A stretch of DNA of 64,000 nt from assembly GCF_019429525.1 (NCBI RefSeq), contig NZ_JAHXZL010000002.1:421369-485368 (forward strand), given 5' to 3'. Position 1 is the first letter of the stretch; each line of letters starts with the position of its first letter. The position numbers and the translations under genes are program-made. Source of the stretch: Sphingomonas folli (lineage in GTDB: Bacteria; Pseudomonadota; Alphaproteobacteria; Sphingomonadales; Sphingomonadaceae). The notes beneath the pieces were generated by a model. The model searched no databases. It worked only from the letters and a program-made list of their open reading frames with translations, and was not told where the DNA came from. Shown here in pieces: positions 49,042 to 61,454 of this stretch.

Positions 49042-50643
49042 TCACATCCGGAACACCCCGAACCGCGGTGCCTCCTCCACCGGCGCGTTGAGGCATGCCG
49101 CCAGCGCCAGGCCGAGCACGTCGCGCGTCTGCGCCGGGTCGATCACCCCGTCGTCCCACAGCCGCGCGGTGGCGTGATAGGGATTGCCCTCGTCCTCGTA
49201 CTTCCGCCGCACCGGCGCCTTGAACGCCTCGGCCTCGTCCGCCGTCCAGCGCTCGGCGTCGCGATGGACGGTGGCGAGCACCGCCGCGGCCTGCTCGCCG
49301 CCCATCACGCTGATCCGGCTGTTAGGCCAGGTGAACAGGAAGCGAGGGCCATAGGCGCGGCCGCACATGCCGTAATTGCCCGCGCCGAAGCTGCCGCCGA
49401 TCAGCAGCGTCAGCTTGGGCACGCTCGCGGTCGCCACCGCGGTGACGAGCTTGGCGCCGTGCTTGGCGATCCCTTCCGCCTCATACTTGCCGCCGACCAT
49501 GAAGCCCGAGATGTTCTGCAGGAACAGCAGCGGCACGCGGCGCTGGCACGCCAGCTCGATGAAATGGGCGCCCTTCTGCGCGCTCTCCGAGAAGAGCACG
49601 CCGTTGTTCGCCAGGATCGCCACCGGCATGCCGTGGAGGTGCGCGAATCCGCACACCAGGCTGCTGCCGAACAGGGGCTTGAACTCGTGGAAGCGCGAGC
49701 CGTCGATCAGCCGCGCGATCACCTCGCGCACCTCATAGGGCGCGCGCACGTCCTGCGGCACGATGCCGTACAGCTCCTCGGCCGGGTAGAGCGGCGCGGT
49801 CGCGGGCGCGAGGTTGACCGTCGGCGGCGCCACCGGCGGCAAGGTCGCGATCACGTCGCGCACGATCGTCAGCGCGTGCAGATCGTCCTCGGCGACATGG
49901 TCGACCACGCCCGAGCGCCGCCCGTGCGTGTCGGCGCCGCCGAGCTCCTCGGCGCTGATCACCTCGCCCGTCGCCGCCTTCACCAGCGGCGGGCCGGCGA
50001 GGAAGATCGTCCCCTGCCCGCGCACGATCACGGTCTCGTCGGACATCGCCGGCACATAGGCGCCGCCCGCGGTGCAGCTGCCCATCACGCACGCCACCTG
50101 CGCGATGCCGCGCGCCGACATCTGCGCCTGGTTGAAGAAGATCCGGCCGAAATGGTCGCGGTCGGGGAAGACCTCGGCCTGGTGCGGCAGGTTGGCACCG
50201 CCCGAGTCGACGAGGTAGATGCAGGGCAGCCGGTTCTCGAGCGCGATCTCCTGCGCGCGCAGATGCTTCTTCACGGTGAGCGGGTAATAGGTGCCGCCCT
50301 TCACCGTGGCGTCGTTGGCGACGATCATCACCTGCCGCCCCGAGACGGTGCCGACCCCGCAGATCAGCCCCGCGCCGGGCACCTCGTCGCCGTAGAGCCC
50401 GCCCGCGGCGAGCTGGCCGATCTCGAGGAAGGCGGCGCCGGGATCGAGCAGCCGCTCCACCCGCTCGCGCGGCAGCAGCTTGCCGCGCGCGGTGTGGCGC
50501 TCGCGTGACGCCGCGCTGCCGCCGAGCGCCGCCGCGGCGACGCGCCCGCGCAGATCCGCGGCGAGCGCGCGATGGTGCGCGTCGTTCGCGCGGAACCGGT
50601 CGTCGTCGCGCGCGATCGTCGAGGCGAGGACCGGCGCGCTCAC
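49042..50643 (-). CDS. liuB: methylcrotonyl-CoA carboxylase carboxyltransferase subunit (beta)
   Basis: A 533-residue carboxyltransferase. N-terminal [24 protein letters not shown] and [28 protein letters not shown] (split over the CoA site), then [27 protein letters not shown], and C-terminal [22 protein letters not shown] and [18 protein letters not shown] are characteristic of MCC beta rather than propionyl-CoA carboxylase beta. It transfers CO2 from biotin to 3-methylcrotonyl-CoA. GTG 50643 overlaps the liuA stop by 4 nt. Confidence 0.94.
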   Translation of the reverse strand: MSAPVLASTIARDDDRFRANDAHHRALAADLRGRVAAAALGGSAASRERHTARGKLLPRERVERLLDPGAAFLEIGQLAAGGLYGDEVPGAGLICGVGTVSGRQVMIVANDATVKGGTYYPLTVKKHLRAQEIALENRLPCIYLVDSGGANLPHQAEVFPDRDHFGRIFFNQAQMSARGIAQVACVMGSCTAGGAYVPAMSDETVIVRGQGTIFLAGPPLVKAATGEVISAEELGGADTHGRRSGVVDHVAEDDLHALTIVRDVIATLPPVAPPTVNLAPATAPLYPAEELYGIVPQDVRAPYEVREVIARLIDGSRFHEFKPLFGSSLVCGFAHLHGMPVAILANNGVLFSESAQKGAHFIELACQRRVPLLFLQNISGFMVGGKYEAEGIAKHGAKLVTAVATASVPKLTLLIGGSFGAGNYGMCGRAYGPRFLFTWPNSRISVMGGEQAAAVLATVHRDAERWTADEAEAFKAPVRRKYEDEGNPYHATARLWDDGVIDPAQTRDVLGLALAACLNAPVEEAPRFGVFRM

Positions 50644-51809
50644 TGCGCCACCGGCTCGGTCGCGCCGACCAGCTCGCGCCCGATCAGCATCCGCCGGATC
50701 TCGTTGGTGCCCGCGCCGATGTCGAGCAGCTTGGCGTCGCGCAGGAAGCGCTCGACCGGCCAGTCCCGGGTATAGCCCGCGCCCCCTAGCGCCTGCACCG
50801 CCTCGCCCGCGACGCGGAAGGCGCTCTCCGAGGCGAGCAGGATCGCGCCCGCGGCGTCGAAGCGCGTCGTCCGCCCCGCGTCGCAGCTGCGCGCCACCGC
50901 GTAGACATAGGCGCGCGCCGAGTTGAGCGCGACATACATGTCCGCCACCTTGGCCTGCATCAGCTGGAAACTGCCGATCGCGCGGCCGAACTGGCGCCGC
51001 TCGCGGAGATAGGGGAGCACCGTGTCGAGGCACGCCTGCATGATGCCGAGCTGGATGCCCGCGAGGACGGTGCGCTCATAGTCGAGGCCGCTCATCAGGA
51101 TCCCGACGCCGCCGTCGAGCGGCCCCATCACGTTCGCCTCGGGCACCTCGCAGTCGGTGAACACCAGCTCGGCGGTGGGCGAGCCGCGCATCCCCATCTT
51201 GTCGATCTTCTGCCCGATCGCGAAGCCGGGCATCTCCTTCTCGATGAGGAAGGTGGTGATGCCGCGGCTGCCCTCGCCGGTCTTGGCATAGACCACCAGC
51301 GTGTCGGCATGCGTGGCGTTGGTGATCCAGAACTTCGTGCCGTTCAGCACCCAGCCGCGGTCGGTACGGCGCGCGCGCAGCTTCATCGACACGACGTCCG
51401 AGCCCGCCCCCGCCTCGGACATGGCGAGGCTGCCGACATGCTCGCCCGAGATCAGCTTGGGGAGAAAGCGCGCCTTCTGCTCGGGGTTCGCCCAGCGGCG
51501 GATCTGGTTGACGCACAGGTTGGAATGCGCACCGTAGGAGAGGCCGATCGAGGCCGAGGCGCGCGCCACCTCCTCCTGCGCGACGACATGCTCGAGATAG
51601 CCGAGCCCCAGCCCGCCGTCGGCCTCGTCGACGGTGATGCCGTGGAGGCCGAGCTCGCCCATCGCCGGCCAGAGCTCGTCGCGCGGGAACCAATCCTCGG
51701 CGTCGATCCGCGCGGCGAGCGGGGCGATCCGGTCGGCGGCGAAGCGCCGCGTCGTGTCGCGGATCATCTCCGCGTTCTCGCCCAGTGCGAAATCAAAATC
51801 GGGCGTCAT
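50640..51809 (-). CDS. liuA: isovaleryl-CoA dehydrogenase
   Basis: A 389-residue acyl-CoA dehydrogenase. [18 protein letters not shown] and [18 protein letters not shown] contact FAD and substrate. Catalytic Glu in [12 protein letters not shown], at the helix G position seen in isovaleryl-CoA dehydrogenases rather than at the usual C-terminal site, and [20 protein letters not shown] complete the assignment. It converts isovaleryl-CoA to 3-methylcrotonyl-CoA in leucine breakdown, feeding the carboxylase encoded next. It is the first gene of the liu cluster and divergent from a LysR gene. Confidence 0.94.
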   Translation of the reverse strand: MTPDFDFALGENAEMIRDTTRRFAADRIAPLAARIDAEDWFPRDELWPAMGELGLHGITVDEADGGLGLGYLEHVVAQEEVARASASIGLSYGAHSNLCVNQIRRWANPEQKARFLPKLISGEHVGSLAMSEAGAGSDVVSMKLRARRTDRGWVLNGTKFWITNATHADTLVVYAKTGEGSRGITTFLIEKEMPGFAIGQKIDKMGMRGSPTAELVFTDCEVPEANVMGPLDGGVGILMSGLDYERTVLAGIQLGIMQACLDTVLPYLRERRQFGRAIGSFQLMQAKVADMYVALNSARAYVYAVARSCDAGRTTRFDAAGAILLASESAFRVAGEAVQALGGAGYTRDWPVERFLRDAKLLDIGAGTNEIRRMLIGRELVGATEPVAQ

Positions 51810-51974
51810 GGCCGCATCCTCTGCCGTTCTGTCGGGCGCGCCGTCTATTTCCTTGCCGACCCGGCGGACGCCGGGGTGGCGGCAAGGCCGCGGCTGTCAG
51901 CGTTCCTTCGTCGTCGAGACCATAGCCGCCCCGCCGCTCCGCCCCAAGTTGAAGCGCGCGAACACTTCCCATAG

Positions 51975-52874
51975 ATGGCGTCTATGATCGATCGCTACCT
52001 GCTGCGCTACTTCCTGGCGGTGGTCGACCACGGCACCTTCTCGCGCGCCGCGTCGCACTGTCGCGTGACCCAGCCGACGCTCTCGGTCGGCATCGCCAAG
52101 CTCGAGTCGCTGCTCGGCCAGCCGCTGTTCGAGCGCAGCAGCCGCCGCGTCGCGCTCACCGCCGCGGGCGCGCGCCTGGCCGAGCACGCGCGGCGGATCG
52201 AGGCAGGGTTCGTCGCCGCCGAGCAGGCGGTGAGCGACTCGCCCGCGGCGAAGCTGATCCGGCTCGGCGTCTGCGCCACGCTGCCCGATGGCTGGGTCGA
52301 GGAGGCGCTGCGCGCCGCCGCCCCGGCGCGCGACGCGGGCGAGCGGCTCGAACTGGTCGAGGGGCGCGCCGGCGAGCTACGCGCCGCGCTCGACCGCGGC
52401 CGGGTCGACGCGATCGTCGCGCCGCTCGATTCCGCGCTGCCGCACCGCGCCCTGTTCGACGAACCCTATGCGATGGCCTTCGCGCGCGACCACCGGCTGG
52501 CGCGGCGCGCGAGCGTCGAGGCGGAGGAACTCGCCGAGGAGCCGATGGTGGTGCGGCGCCACTGCGAGATGCTGGCCGAGACCAGCCGTTTCTTCACCGC
52601 GCGCGGGATCCGCCCCTTCATGGCCGCGCGCACGCACAGCGACGCGCGCGCGCTCGCCTATGTCCGCGCCGGGCTGGCGACGACCCTGCTTCCCGCCTGC
52701 TACGCCGACCCGGCGCTCGCGCTGGTCCCGCTGTCGGGCTTCGACCAGCGCCGGATGATCGCGCTGTGCTTCGCGCCCGCCAGCCGCGCGCGCGCCGAGC
52801 ATAGCGCGGCGCTGGCCCGCATCGGCGACCGGCTCGCCGAACTCGGCGGCGGCGGCGCGCGTGTTTACCGTTAA
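51975..52874 (+). CDS. LysR family transcriptional regulator
   Basis: A 299-residue regulator. The N-terminal winged helix is RYLLRYFLAVVDHGTFSRAA then VTQPTLSVGIAKLESLLG and LFERSSRRVALTAAGARL. The C-terminal effector domain (about 95-290) has a LysR substrate-binding pattern (GVCATLPDGWVEEAL, DAIVAPLDS). The first ATG is 51975; MIDRY at 51984 is an alternative. It is divergent from liuA, 165 bp apart, and 67 bp upstream of a TonB receptor gene on the same strand. It could control either; no binding site is recognised. Confidence 0.92.
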   Translation: MASMIDRYLLRYFLAVVDHGTFSRAASHCRVTQPTLSVGIAKLESLLGQPLFERSSRRVALTAAGARLAEHARRIEAGFVAAEQAVSDSPAAKLIRLGVCATLPDGWVEEALRAAAPARDAGERLELVEGRAGELRAALDRGRVDAIVAPLDSALPHRALFDEPYAMAFARDHRLARRASVEAEELAEEPMVVRRHCEMLAETSRFFTARGIRPFMAARTHSDARALAYVRAGLATTLLPACYADPALALVPLSGFDQRRMIALCFAPASRARAEHSAALARIGDRLAELGGGGARVYR

Positions 52875-52941
52875 TTATACCACTTCGGCCTAATCGCCCA
52901 CCGCTACGGCGCGGCAGCGTCGCATGGGGGGATGTCTATCT

Positions 52942-55677
<2,736 letters not shown>

Positions 55678-56025
55678 GGCGCCAAGCGGGCGTGCCGCCG
55701 CCGCGCCTCGGTGCGGGGGCGGATCGCGGGTCTACCCTCGCGGCGAGACGTGATGCGGCAGGCGCGAGCGGGCGGACATCCGCTCGCGCCTGATCTCACT
55801 CGCCGCGCTGCGCCGCACGACGACGACGTTCGAGCTGCGGCATCCCTGCGATGACATCGGCTCCGCGGGCTCTGGTCGGCCTGCTCGCCGTCGACCGACC
55901 GGGAACCAGCGGGATGCTCCTGCCGACGTAGAAGCCCAGAGGCACGAGCGTCACGCCTGGGGCCTTGGGCTCCGGCGTTCGCCGAAGCTCGGATCGATGG
56001 AGGTGGATCAGACTCTAACGCCCGC
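55678..56025. other. 348-bp convergent intergenic region
   Basis: The main structure is the hairpin at 55759-55792. A repeat-like segment with GGGATGCTCCTGCC follows near 55911-55924. No ribosome site with a plausible frame is seen; the frames crossing it are short and low-complexity. Confidence 0.5.
55759..55792. terminator. hairpin downstream of the TonB receptor gene
   Basis: CAGGCGCGAGCGG-gcggacat-CCGCTCGCGCCTG is a perfect 13-bp stem with an 8-nt loop, 82 bp after the receptor stop. There is no T-run, so it is a candidate terminator or RNA-end stabiliser rather than a classical intrinsic terminator. Confidence 0.55.
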
Positions 56026-56235
56026 TCACGCCTTCTTCAGCTCCTCCGGCTTGTGGACCGCTTCCTTGCCCGACTTGGCGCTCTTGACGCGATATTGCGG
56101 GTCGTCCTTGCTGGCCTTGGCAGTATGGCCGCCGGCCTTGGTGGTCTTGGTCTCCTTCTTCACCACCGTGCCGCTGGTCTGCCCCTGCGGCGTATCCCAC
56201 TTCACCTTGTCGCCGGCCTTGAGGGTCTTGGTCAT
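56026..56235 (-). CDS. DUF2945 (TUDOR-like) small basic protein
   Basis: A 69-residue Lys-rich protein: KAGDKVKWDTPQGQTSGTVVKK and YRVKSAKSGKEAVHKPEEL match the DUF2945/hypervirulence-associated TUDOR-fold family. The SH3-like beta fold suggests a nucleic-acid or protein binder; no activity is known. ATG 56235 has a GGAG-like site (AGGAGAGC) 7 nt upstream. It is a free-standing gene, divergent from the small gene at 56356. Confidence 0.85.
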   Translation of the reverse strand: MTKTLKAGDKVKWDTPQGQTSGTVVKKETKTTKAGGHTAKASKDDPQYRVKSAKSGKEAVHKPEELKKA

Positions 56236-56355
56236 GGCTGCTCTCCTGTCGCTCGGCGACGTCAAGTGGATCAGGCCCGCGCTAGTTCCATCGCCTCGCT
56301 GATGCGGCGATATCGCCGCTCGCGGGTTGGATGTCCCGGTCCCGAGGAGAGAGCG

Positions 56356-56541
56356 ATGAGCGAGAGCGAGAAGATCACCACCGGCGCCAACGACCGCGCC
56401 GTCGACGAGTCGCTCGCCAGCGGCGCGCCCGGCATCCCCGACGACGCGCTGCTGCCGGGCGAGGACCTGCCCGACCCGCCCAGCGACGAGGAAGTCGCCC
56501 GCGTCGCCCGCCAGCTCGGCGCGCCTGTGCCCGAGGCGTGA
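56356..56541 (+). CDS. small acidic protein of unknown function
   Basis: A 61-residue soluble protein: MSESEKITTGANDRAVDE and PPSDEEVARVARQLGAPVPEA. It is Asp/Glu/Pro-rich, without Cys or membrane segments. GAGGAGAGAG precedes ATG 56356, an excellent ribosome site, so it is very likely real. No family is recognised. It lies between the divergent DUF2945 gene and the convergent second TonB receptor gene. Confidence 0.7.
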   Translation: MSESEKITTGANDRAVDESLASGAPGIPDDALLPGEDLPDPPSDEEVARVARQLGAPVPEA

Positions 56542-56578
56542 GGCGCCCCGGCCCGGCCGCGGAGACGAGCGGGACCCG

Positions 56579-58591
56579 CTAGAATCGCGCGCGCACCGCC
56601 CCCGCGAGCATGCGCGGGTCGGCCGGCGCGTGGAGCCGCTGCGTGCCGTCGTACCAGACATATTCGTGGCGGTCGTCCGCGAGGTTGCGTAGCTGCAGCG
56701 ACAGCTCCACCGCGCTAGTCAGCCGATAGCCCGTCTCGGCGGTGAGCTGGACGTAGCGGCCATAGCGCCCCTGCGCGTTGGCGGGCGTCAGCGCGTAGGA
56801 CGACTGCCCGTTACCCCATAGCGAGGCGCGCCAACGCCCGCGCGGCGGCGCCCATTCCACGCCGGCGGTATAGACGTCGCGCGGGACGTGATCGATCTCA
56901 TTGCCCGCCTGTGAGGGTGTCGCCGGGTCGGGCACGCGGATCACCGCTTTCTGGCGCGACCAGCTCGCCCAGGCCGACCAGCCGTCGCCCGGCTGGACGC
57001 TCGCCTCGAGGTCGACGCCGCGCCGTCGCGTCGCGCCGAGATTGTCGAACTCGCCCGCGGGATCGTTGAGGCGCCGGCGCAGCTCGCCGGTGGCGGTCTG
57101 CTGCCACAGCGCCGCGCGCGCGGTCAGCCAGCGCCCGCGCGCCAGCCGCACGCCCGCCTCATAGCCCTCGTTGATCGAGGCCGCGACGTCGCGCGCGCGC
57201 GGCGGCACGATGAACGCGCCCGACCCCGCGCCGATCTGGAACGTGCGCCCGTAATTGCCGTACGCGGTCACGCCCGCGACCGGCTCGACCGCGATCGAGA
57301 GCTTGGGCTGGCTGATCGTGCCGTAATCGTTGACCGGATAGCGCCGGCCGTTGAGCCGGTTGACATAGTCGCCGCCGACGCGGTCGAGCCGCCACGCCGG
57401 CGTGACGCGCAGCCAGCGCGCGGGTGTCAGCACCGCCTGGACATAGCCGCCGCCGACGGTGAGGTCGACGTCCTGGTCGCGCGTCGCGGCGATCACGCGG
57501 CGGCGGTCGGTCGTCCAGCGTCGGCTGATATTGTGCTGCCACTGCACGTCGCCGCCCGCCTCCGCCATCAGCCAGGGCGCGGCGTGCCAGTGAAGGGCGG
57601 CGACGACGCCATATTGCTGCTCCTCGGTCAACCGCTGCTGCTGCGCCACGCTCTCCGAGAAACGCACGTAGCGATTGTCGTCGATCGTGTTGGCATAGCC
57701 GCTGAGCGACAGCGCCACGCTCGTGCCCGGGGCGGCGTCGAGCGTCACCGCATATTGGCCGAGCGCGCGCGTGCCCCCGTCGCTCGCCGAGAGCGGGTAG
57801 GAACGCCGGCGGTCGCCGTACGCGTCCGCGTCGGTGAGATAGCCCGGCTCGTCGGCATCGGCGCGGCTGTGGCGCGCGATGAGACCGAGCTGCGCGCCGC
57901 CGAGGTCGAGCCGCCACTTGCCCGACAGCGTCAGCCGATCGAAACCCGCATGGTCGCGGTACCCGTCCGAGCGTCGATAGCCGAGCGCGAGATTCTGGCT
58001 CAGCCGCCCGGTCTCGGCGCCCGCGGCGAGCTGTGCCTCGGCGGTGCCGAACGCGCCCGCGCTGACCCGCGTGTCGAGATAAGTGCCGCCGCCGCGCGTG
58101 ACGATATTGGCGCTGCCGGCGATGGCGTGAAGGCCCCAGCGCGGGTCGGAGGTGCCGCGCACCAGCTCGACCGAGCCGATCGCCAGCGGCGAGACCAGGT
58201 CGATGAAGTCCATCCGCCCCGCGTTGTCGTTGGAAGGGATGCCGTCGATCAGCAGCTTGACCGCGTTGATCTCGCCCTCGCCGTTGAAGCCGCGGATCGA
58301 GAAACGGCCCGAGGTGGTGCCCTGGCCGAAGTCGGTCAGCACCACGCCGGGCAGCCGCGCGAACAGCTCCCAGGCATCGTCGACGTTCTGCCGCTGCGCG
58401 ACGTCGCCGCCGAGCACGTCGACCGAGGTGAGGACCTCGCCGGTGGAGCGGGTCATCGACTCGGCGGTGACGACCACCTCGCCGATGGTGACCCCGGTGG
58501 CGGAGGCCGGGTCGCGCGCGTCCTGCGCGCGCGCGACGGCGGGGAGACAGGCGAGCGCGACCGCGCCCGCGGAGAGAAGATGACGAGACAT
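56579..58591 (-). CDS. TonB-dependent receptor, probably metal/copper related
   Basis: A 670-residue outer-membrane receptor with a signal peptide (SRHLLSAGAVALACLPAVARA), a TonB-box region TIGEVVVTAESM, plug FSIRGFNGEGEINAVKLLIDG and LVRGTSDPRWGLHAIAGSANI, and a barrel finishing LAGAVRARF. It is shorter than the 911-residue receptor. A DUF2946-like His-rich gene lies directly upstream, 84 bp away; such pairs are often linked to copper or other metal handling, so metal-chelate import is plausible. Confidence 0.9.
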   Translation of the reverse strand: MSRHLLSAGAVALACLPAVARAQDARDPASATGVTIGEVVVTAESMTRSTGEVLTSVDVLGGDVAQRQNVDDAWELFARLPGVVLTDFGQGTTSGRFSIRGFNGEGEINAVKLLIDGIPSNDNAGRMDFIDLVSPLAIGSVELVRGTSDPRWGLHAIAGSANIVTRGGGTYLDTRVSAGAFGTAEAQLAAGAETGRLSQNLALGYRRSDGYRDHAGFDRLTLSGKWRLDLGGAQLGLIARHSRADADEPGYLTDADAYGDRRRSYPLSASDGGTRALGQYAVTLDAAPGTSVALSLSGYANTIDDNRYVRFSESVAQQQRLTEEQQYGVVAALHWHAAPWLMAEAGGDVQWQHNISRRWTTDRRRVIAATRDQDVDLTVGGGYVQAVLTPARWLRVTPAWRLDRVGGDYVNRLNGRRYPVNDYGTISQPKLSIAVEPVAGVTAYGNYGRTFQIGAGSGAFIVPPRARDVAASINEGYEAGVRLARGRWLTARAALWQQTATGELRRRLNDPAGEFDNLGATRRRGVDLEASVQPGDGWSAWASWSRQKAVIRVPDPATPSQAGNEIDHVPRDVYTAGVEWAPPRGRWRASLWGNGQSSYALTPANAQGRYGRYVQLTAETGYRLTSAVELSLQLRNLADDRHEYVWYDGTQRLHAPADPRMLAGAVRARF

Positions 58592-58675
58592 GAGGATTCC
58601 GATCGCTCGCGCGCGCTCGGGCGCGCCGTCGCTGGAGGGCCGCTCACCGTAAAGCGTCGGCCGGGATGGTCGGGA

Positions 58676-59080
58676 TCAGGCGCGCGCGGGCGGCGCGTGC
58701 GTCGGCGGTCGCAGCCATTCCCCCGCCGCGAGGCGAAGCGCGCGGCCGCGCGGCGCGGCGGCGGGCGCGACGTCGGGGGTCGGGAGCGCCAGCGACGGTG
58801 GGTCGCCCGCGGCGAGTGTGGGCAGCCCCAGGCCAGCGAAGGCACAGGTCGACTCGGTGTGACGGTGCGGCGCGCGGTGATCGGCGCGATCGTGCCCTTC
58901 GCGATGCGCCATCGCGCCCGGCGCCGCGCCCCACTCCGGGCAGCCGACCAGCGCGAGGCCCCGCGCCGAGGAGTCCGGCATGAAGCCCGCGGGTACGATC
59001 AGCCGCAGCGCGAGCGCGAGCAGCAGCACCAAGGCCAGCGCCGCCGGCCGTCGCTCGATCAGGTGCCGCAGCGACTCCAC
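58676..59080 (-). CDS. DUF2946-like His-rich membrane protein
   Basis: A 134-residue protein. Residues about 12-34 form a membrane segment (PAALALVLLLALALRLIVPAGFM), followed by CPEWG and a His-rich loop (HREGHDRADHRAPHRH), TCAFAGL, and a C-terminal LRPPTHAPPAR. This layout is characteristic of DUF2946-type proteins found beside TonB receptors. His and Cys suggest metal binding. Start is GTG 59080. It probably shares a transcript with the receptor downstream. Confidence 0.75.
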   Translation of the reverse strand: MESLRHLIERRPAALALVLLLALALRLIVPAGFMPDSSARGLALVGCPEWGAAPGAMAHREGHDRADHRAPHRHTESTCAFAGLGLPTLAAGDPPSLALPTPDVAPAAAPRGRALRLAAGEWLRPPTHAPPARA

Positions 59081-59282
59081 GCCGGCGAGCTAGCCGCGAT
59101 CCGCGCGCGAGTCGCCGTCGCCGCGTGCGCGGCGAGGCGATGCTGGGCGGGGCGCGGGCTTTACCATCGGCTAACCATGGTACGCGCCTATCCGTAAACA
59201 TGCGGTTTAGACAGCTGCGCCCGCTAAGAGGTTAGAAACACATCGGCCCTAATCACCGCCTCACCATCCTGAGGTCTCCCCC

Positions 59283-61151
59283 ATGAAGAACTTGAAGATC
59301 AGCGCGAAGTTGCTCACCGCCTTCGGGCTTCTCGCCGCCGCCCTGGTGGTCATGGCGGTGATGTCAATCGGCGCGCAGAGCAAGTTGAACGACGCCGTGG
59401 AGCGGCTCGGTCGCGACCGCCGCGACAAGCTCGTCGCGATCGCGACGATCAACACCGCCACGTCGGACTATCGCGTCGCCGAGGCGAGCAGCATCCTGTC
59501 GGAAGAGCCCGAGCAGATCGCGGCCGCCGAGAAGGACGTCGCCGCGCGCGTGGGGATCATCGACCAGAACATGGCCTTCCTCGACCAGCGCCTGCGCGTC
59601 CCCGCCGCGATCGGCGCCTTCAAGACGTTCCGCGCGGAGTGGGCCGCGTTCGCCGCCGCGTCGCGCGAGACGCTGCAGCTGTCGCATCGAAATCTCAACA
59701 ACGAGGCGCTCGCTCACTTCCGTGCGAGCAAGGGTCTCTTCGACAAGGCGAACGAGGACGCGGCCGAGCTGCAGCGCGTGCAGGTCCGCGTGATGGACGC
59801 CGACATGGAGTCCGCGGCGGCCACCTACGTCTGGTCGCGCAACGCCTCGATCGCCATCTCCCTCGCGGTACTGGCGCTCACGGTCGTCATGCTGGTCTCG
59901 CTGATCCGCGGCATCGCCACGCCGCTCACCGCGATGACCGCGACGATGCGGCGGCTCGGCGCGGGCGACCTGAACGCCGAGGTCGCGGTCGACCCCCGGC
60001 GCGACGAGGTGGGCGAGCTCGCCGGCTCGATGGTGGCGTTCCGCGACCAGCTCGTCGCCGCCGAGCGCGCCAAGCAGGAGCAGACGCGGCTGATCGTCGA
60101 CAGTGTCGGCAGCGGGCTCGACTCGCTCGCGCGCGGCGACCTCACCGCCCGCATCGAGGCCGAGCTGACCGGGCCGTTCGCCAAGCTGAAGGACGATTTC
60201 AACAACGCGATGCAGTCGGTCGCCGCGACGCTCACCGCGGTGAACGCCAGCGCGGGGGGGATCACCAGCGGCGCCAGCGACATCCGCCAGGCCTCGGACG
60301 ATCTGTCGCGCCGCACCGAGCAGCAGGCCGCCAGCCTGGAGGAGACCGCGGCGGCGATGCACCAGATCACCACCACGGTGCGCGACACCGCCGCCAACGC
60401 GGTCAAGGCGAACGGCGTGGTGAACGACACGCGCCGCGACGCCGAACAGTCCGGCGACGTGGTGCGCCGGGCGGTCGAGGCGATGAACGGCATCGAGCGC
60501 TCGTCGACCGAGATCAGCGAGATCATCGCGGTGATCGATGGCATCGCCTTCCAGACCAACCTGCTCGCGCTCAACGCGGGCGTCGAGGCGGCGCGCGCGG
60601 GCGACGCCGGCCGCGGCTTCGCGGTGGTCGCCTCCGAGGTGCGCGCGCTCGCGCAGCGCTCCGCCGATGCCGCCAAGGACGTGAAGAGCAAGATCACCGC
60701 CTCGACCGAGCAGGTCGACGCCGGCGTCACGCTGGTGGCGCAGGCGGGCGAGGCGCTCAACCGCATCACCGGGCGGATCGGCGAGATCAGCGCCTTGGTG
60801 TCCGACATCGCCTCCGCGGCCGAGCAGCAGGCGACCGGGCTGCAGCAGGTCAATACCGCGGTCAGCGAGATGGACGGCGTGACCCAGCAGAACGCCGCGA
60901 TGGTCGAGGAAGCCACGGCGGCGGCGCGCAGCCTCGCCGAGGAGACCGAGAATATGTCTCGCCAGGTCAGCCGCTTCCGGCTGAGCGATCGCGAGGGGCA
61001 GGCGCCGGCCACGCGCCAGGTGGCGGCGTCGCCGGTCCACCAGCTCCAGGCCCGCGCGGCGAACGCCGGCGCGCGCATCGCCGCCGGCGCGCGCGCCAGC
61101 CGCGGCAGCGCCGCGGTCGCGGTGGCGCAGGACGATTGGTCGGAGTTCTGA
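59283..61151 (+). CDS. methyl-accepting chemotaxis protein with CheR tether
   Basis: A 622-residue chemoreceptor. Two membrane helices (about 10-30 and 188-210) flank a four-helix periplasmic ligand domain. A HAMP domain (IATPLTAMTATMRRLGAGDL) follows, then the signalling hairpin with tip EIIAVIDGIAFQTNLLALNAGVEAARAGD. The C-terminus DDWSEF is a W-x-x-F pentapeptide tether for CheR/CheB. No other che genes are in the window, so it is an orphan receptor. Start ATG 59283 follows GAGG 11 nt upstream. Confidence 0.95.
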   Translation: MKNLKISAKLLTAFGLLAAALVVMAVMSIGAQSKLNDAVERLGRDRRDKLVAIATINTATSDYRVAEASSILSEEPEQIAAAEKDVAARVGIIDQNMAFLDQRLRVPAAIGAFKTFRAEWAAFAAASRETLQLSHRNLNNEALAHFRASKGLFDKANEDAAELQRVQVRVMDADMESAAATYVWSRNASIAISLAVLALTVVMLVSLIRGIATPLTAMTATMRRLGAGDLNAEVAVDPRRDEVGELAGSMVAFRDQLVAAERAKQEQTRLIVDSVGSGLDSLARGDLTARIEAELTGPFAKLKDDFNNAMQSVAATLTAVNASAGGITSGASDIRQASDDLSRRTEQQAASLEETAAAMHQITTTVRDTAANAVKANGVVNDTRRDAEQSGDVVRRAVEAMNGIERSSTEISEIIAVIDGIAFQTNLLALNAGVEAARAGDAGRGFAVVASEVRALAQRSADAAKDVKSKITASTEQVDAGVTLVAQAGEALNRITGRIGEISALVSDIASAAEQQATGLQQVNTAVSEMDGVTQQNAAMVEEATAAARSLAEETENMSRQVSRFRLSDREGQAPATRQVAASPVHQLQARAANAGARIAAGARASRGSAAVAVAQDDWSEF

Positions 61152-61454
61152 CAGCCCTGCCTTCCCCGCTGCCCCACCTGCCCTCATCCTGAACCCGCGT
61201 CAGTATCCGAGCCTGGCTCGTCCCGACGGCCGCGCCGCCCGCGGGCCGGTCGACCCCGCTGACGAGCGCCGGATGAGGGCGGCGCCGGGGTAGTATGCGA
61301 CTTCATGCCGCACCCTCGCAGCCGACGGGTTTCCGCCCCTCCCGCTCCTCCGCGCTCCCGCGGCGCGCGTGGCGATAGCCGATGAGCGAGCGCGGAGGGA
61401 TCCGCCTCATCACCGGCGCGAGGACCGACGTCCGGCTCGGGCGACGAAGGTCTT
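61152..61454. other. 303-bp convergent intergenic region
   Basis: It holds a degenerate palindromic repeat (61180-61280). The rest is GC-rich sequence without a ribosome site or recognisable frame; the plus-strand frame at 61382 is a low-complexity shadow of the kinase gene. Confidence 0.5.
61180..61280. repeat. degenerate copy of the HPELVSGS-type palindrome
   Basis: GCCCTCATCC at 61180-61189 is inverted at 61271-61280 (GGATGAGGGC), and TCATCCTGAAC with a following CAGTATCC resembles the arms of the 252-351 element. The interior has no gene. It lies between the convergent chemoreceptor and kinase genes, like the other copies. Confidence 0.65.
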
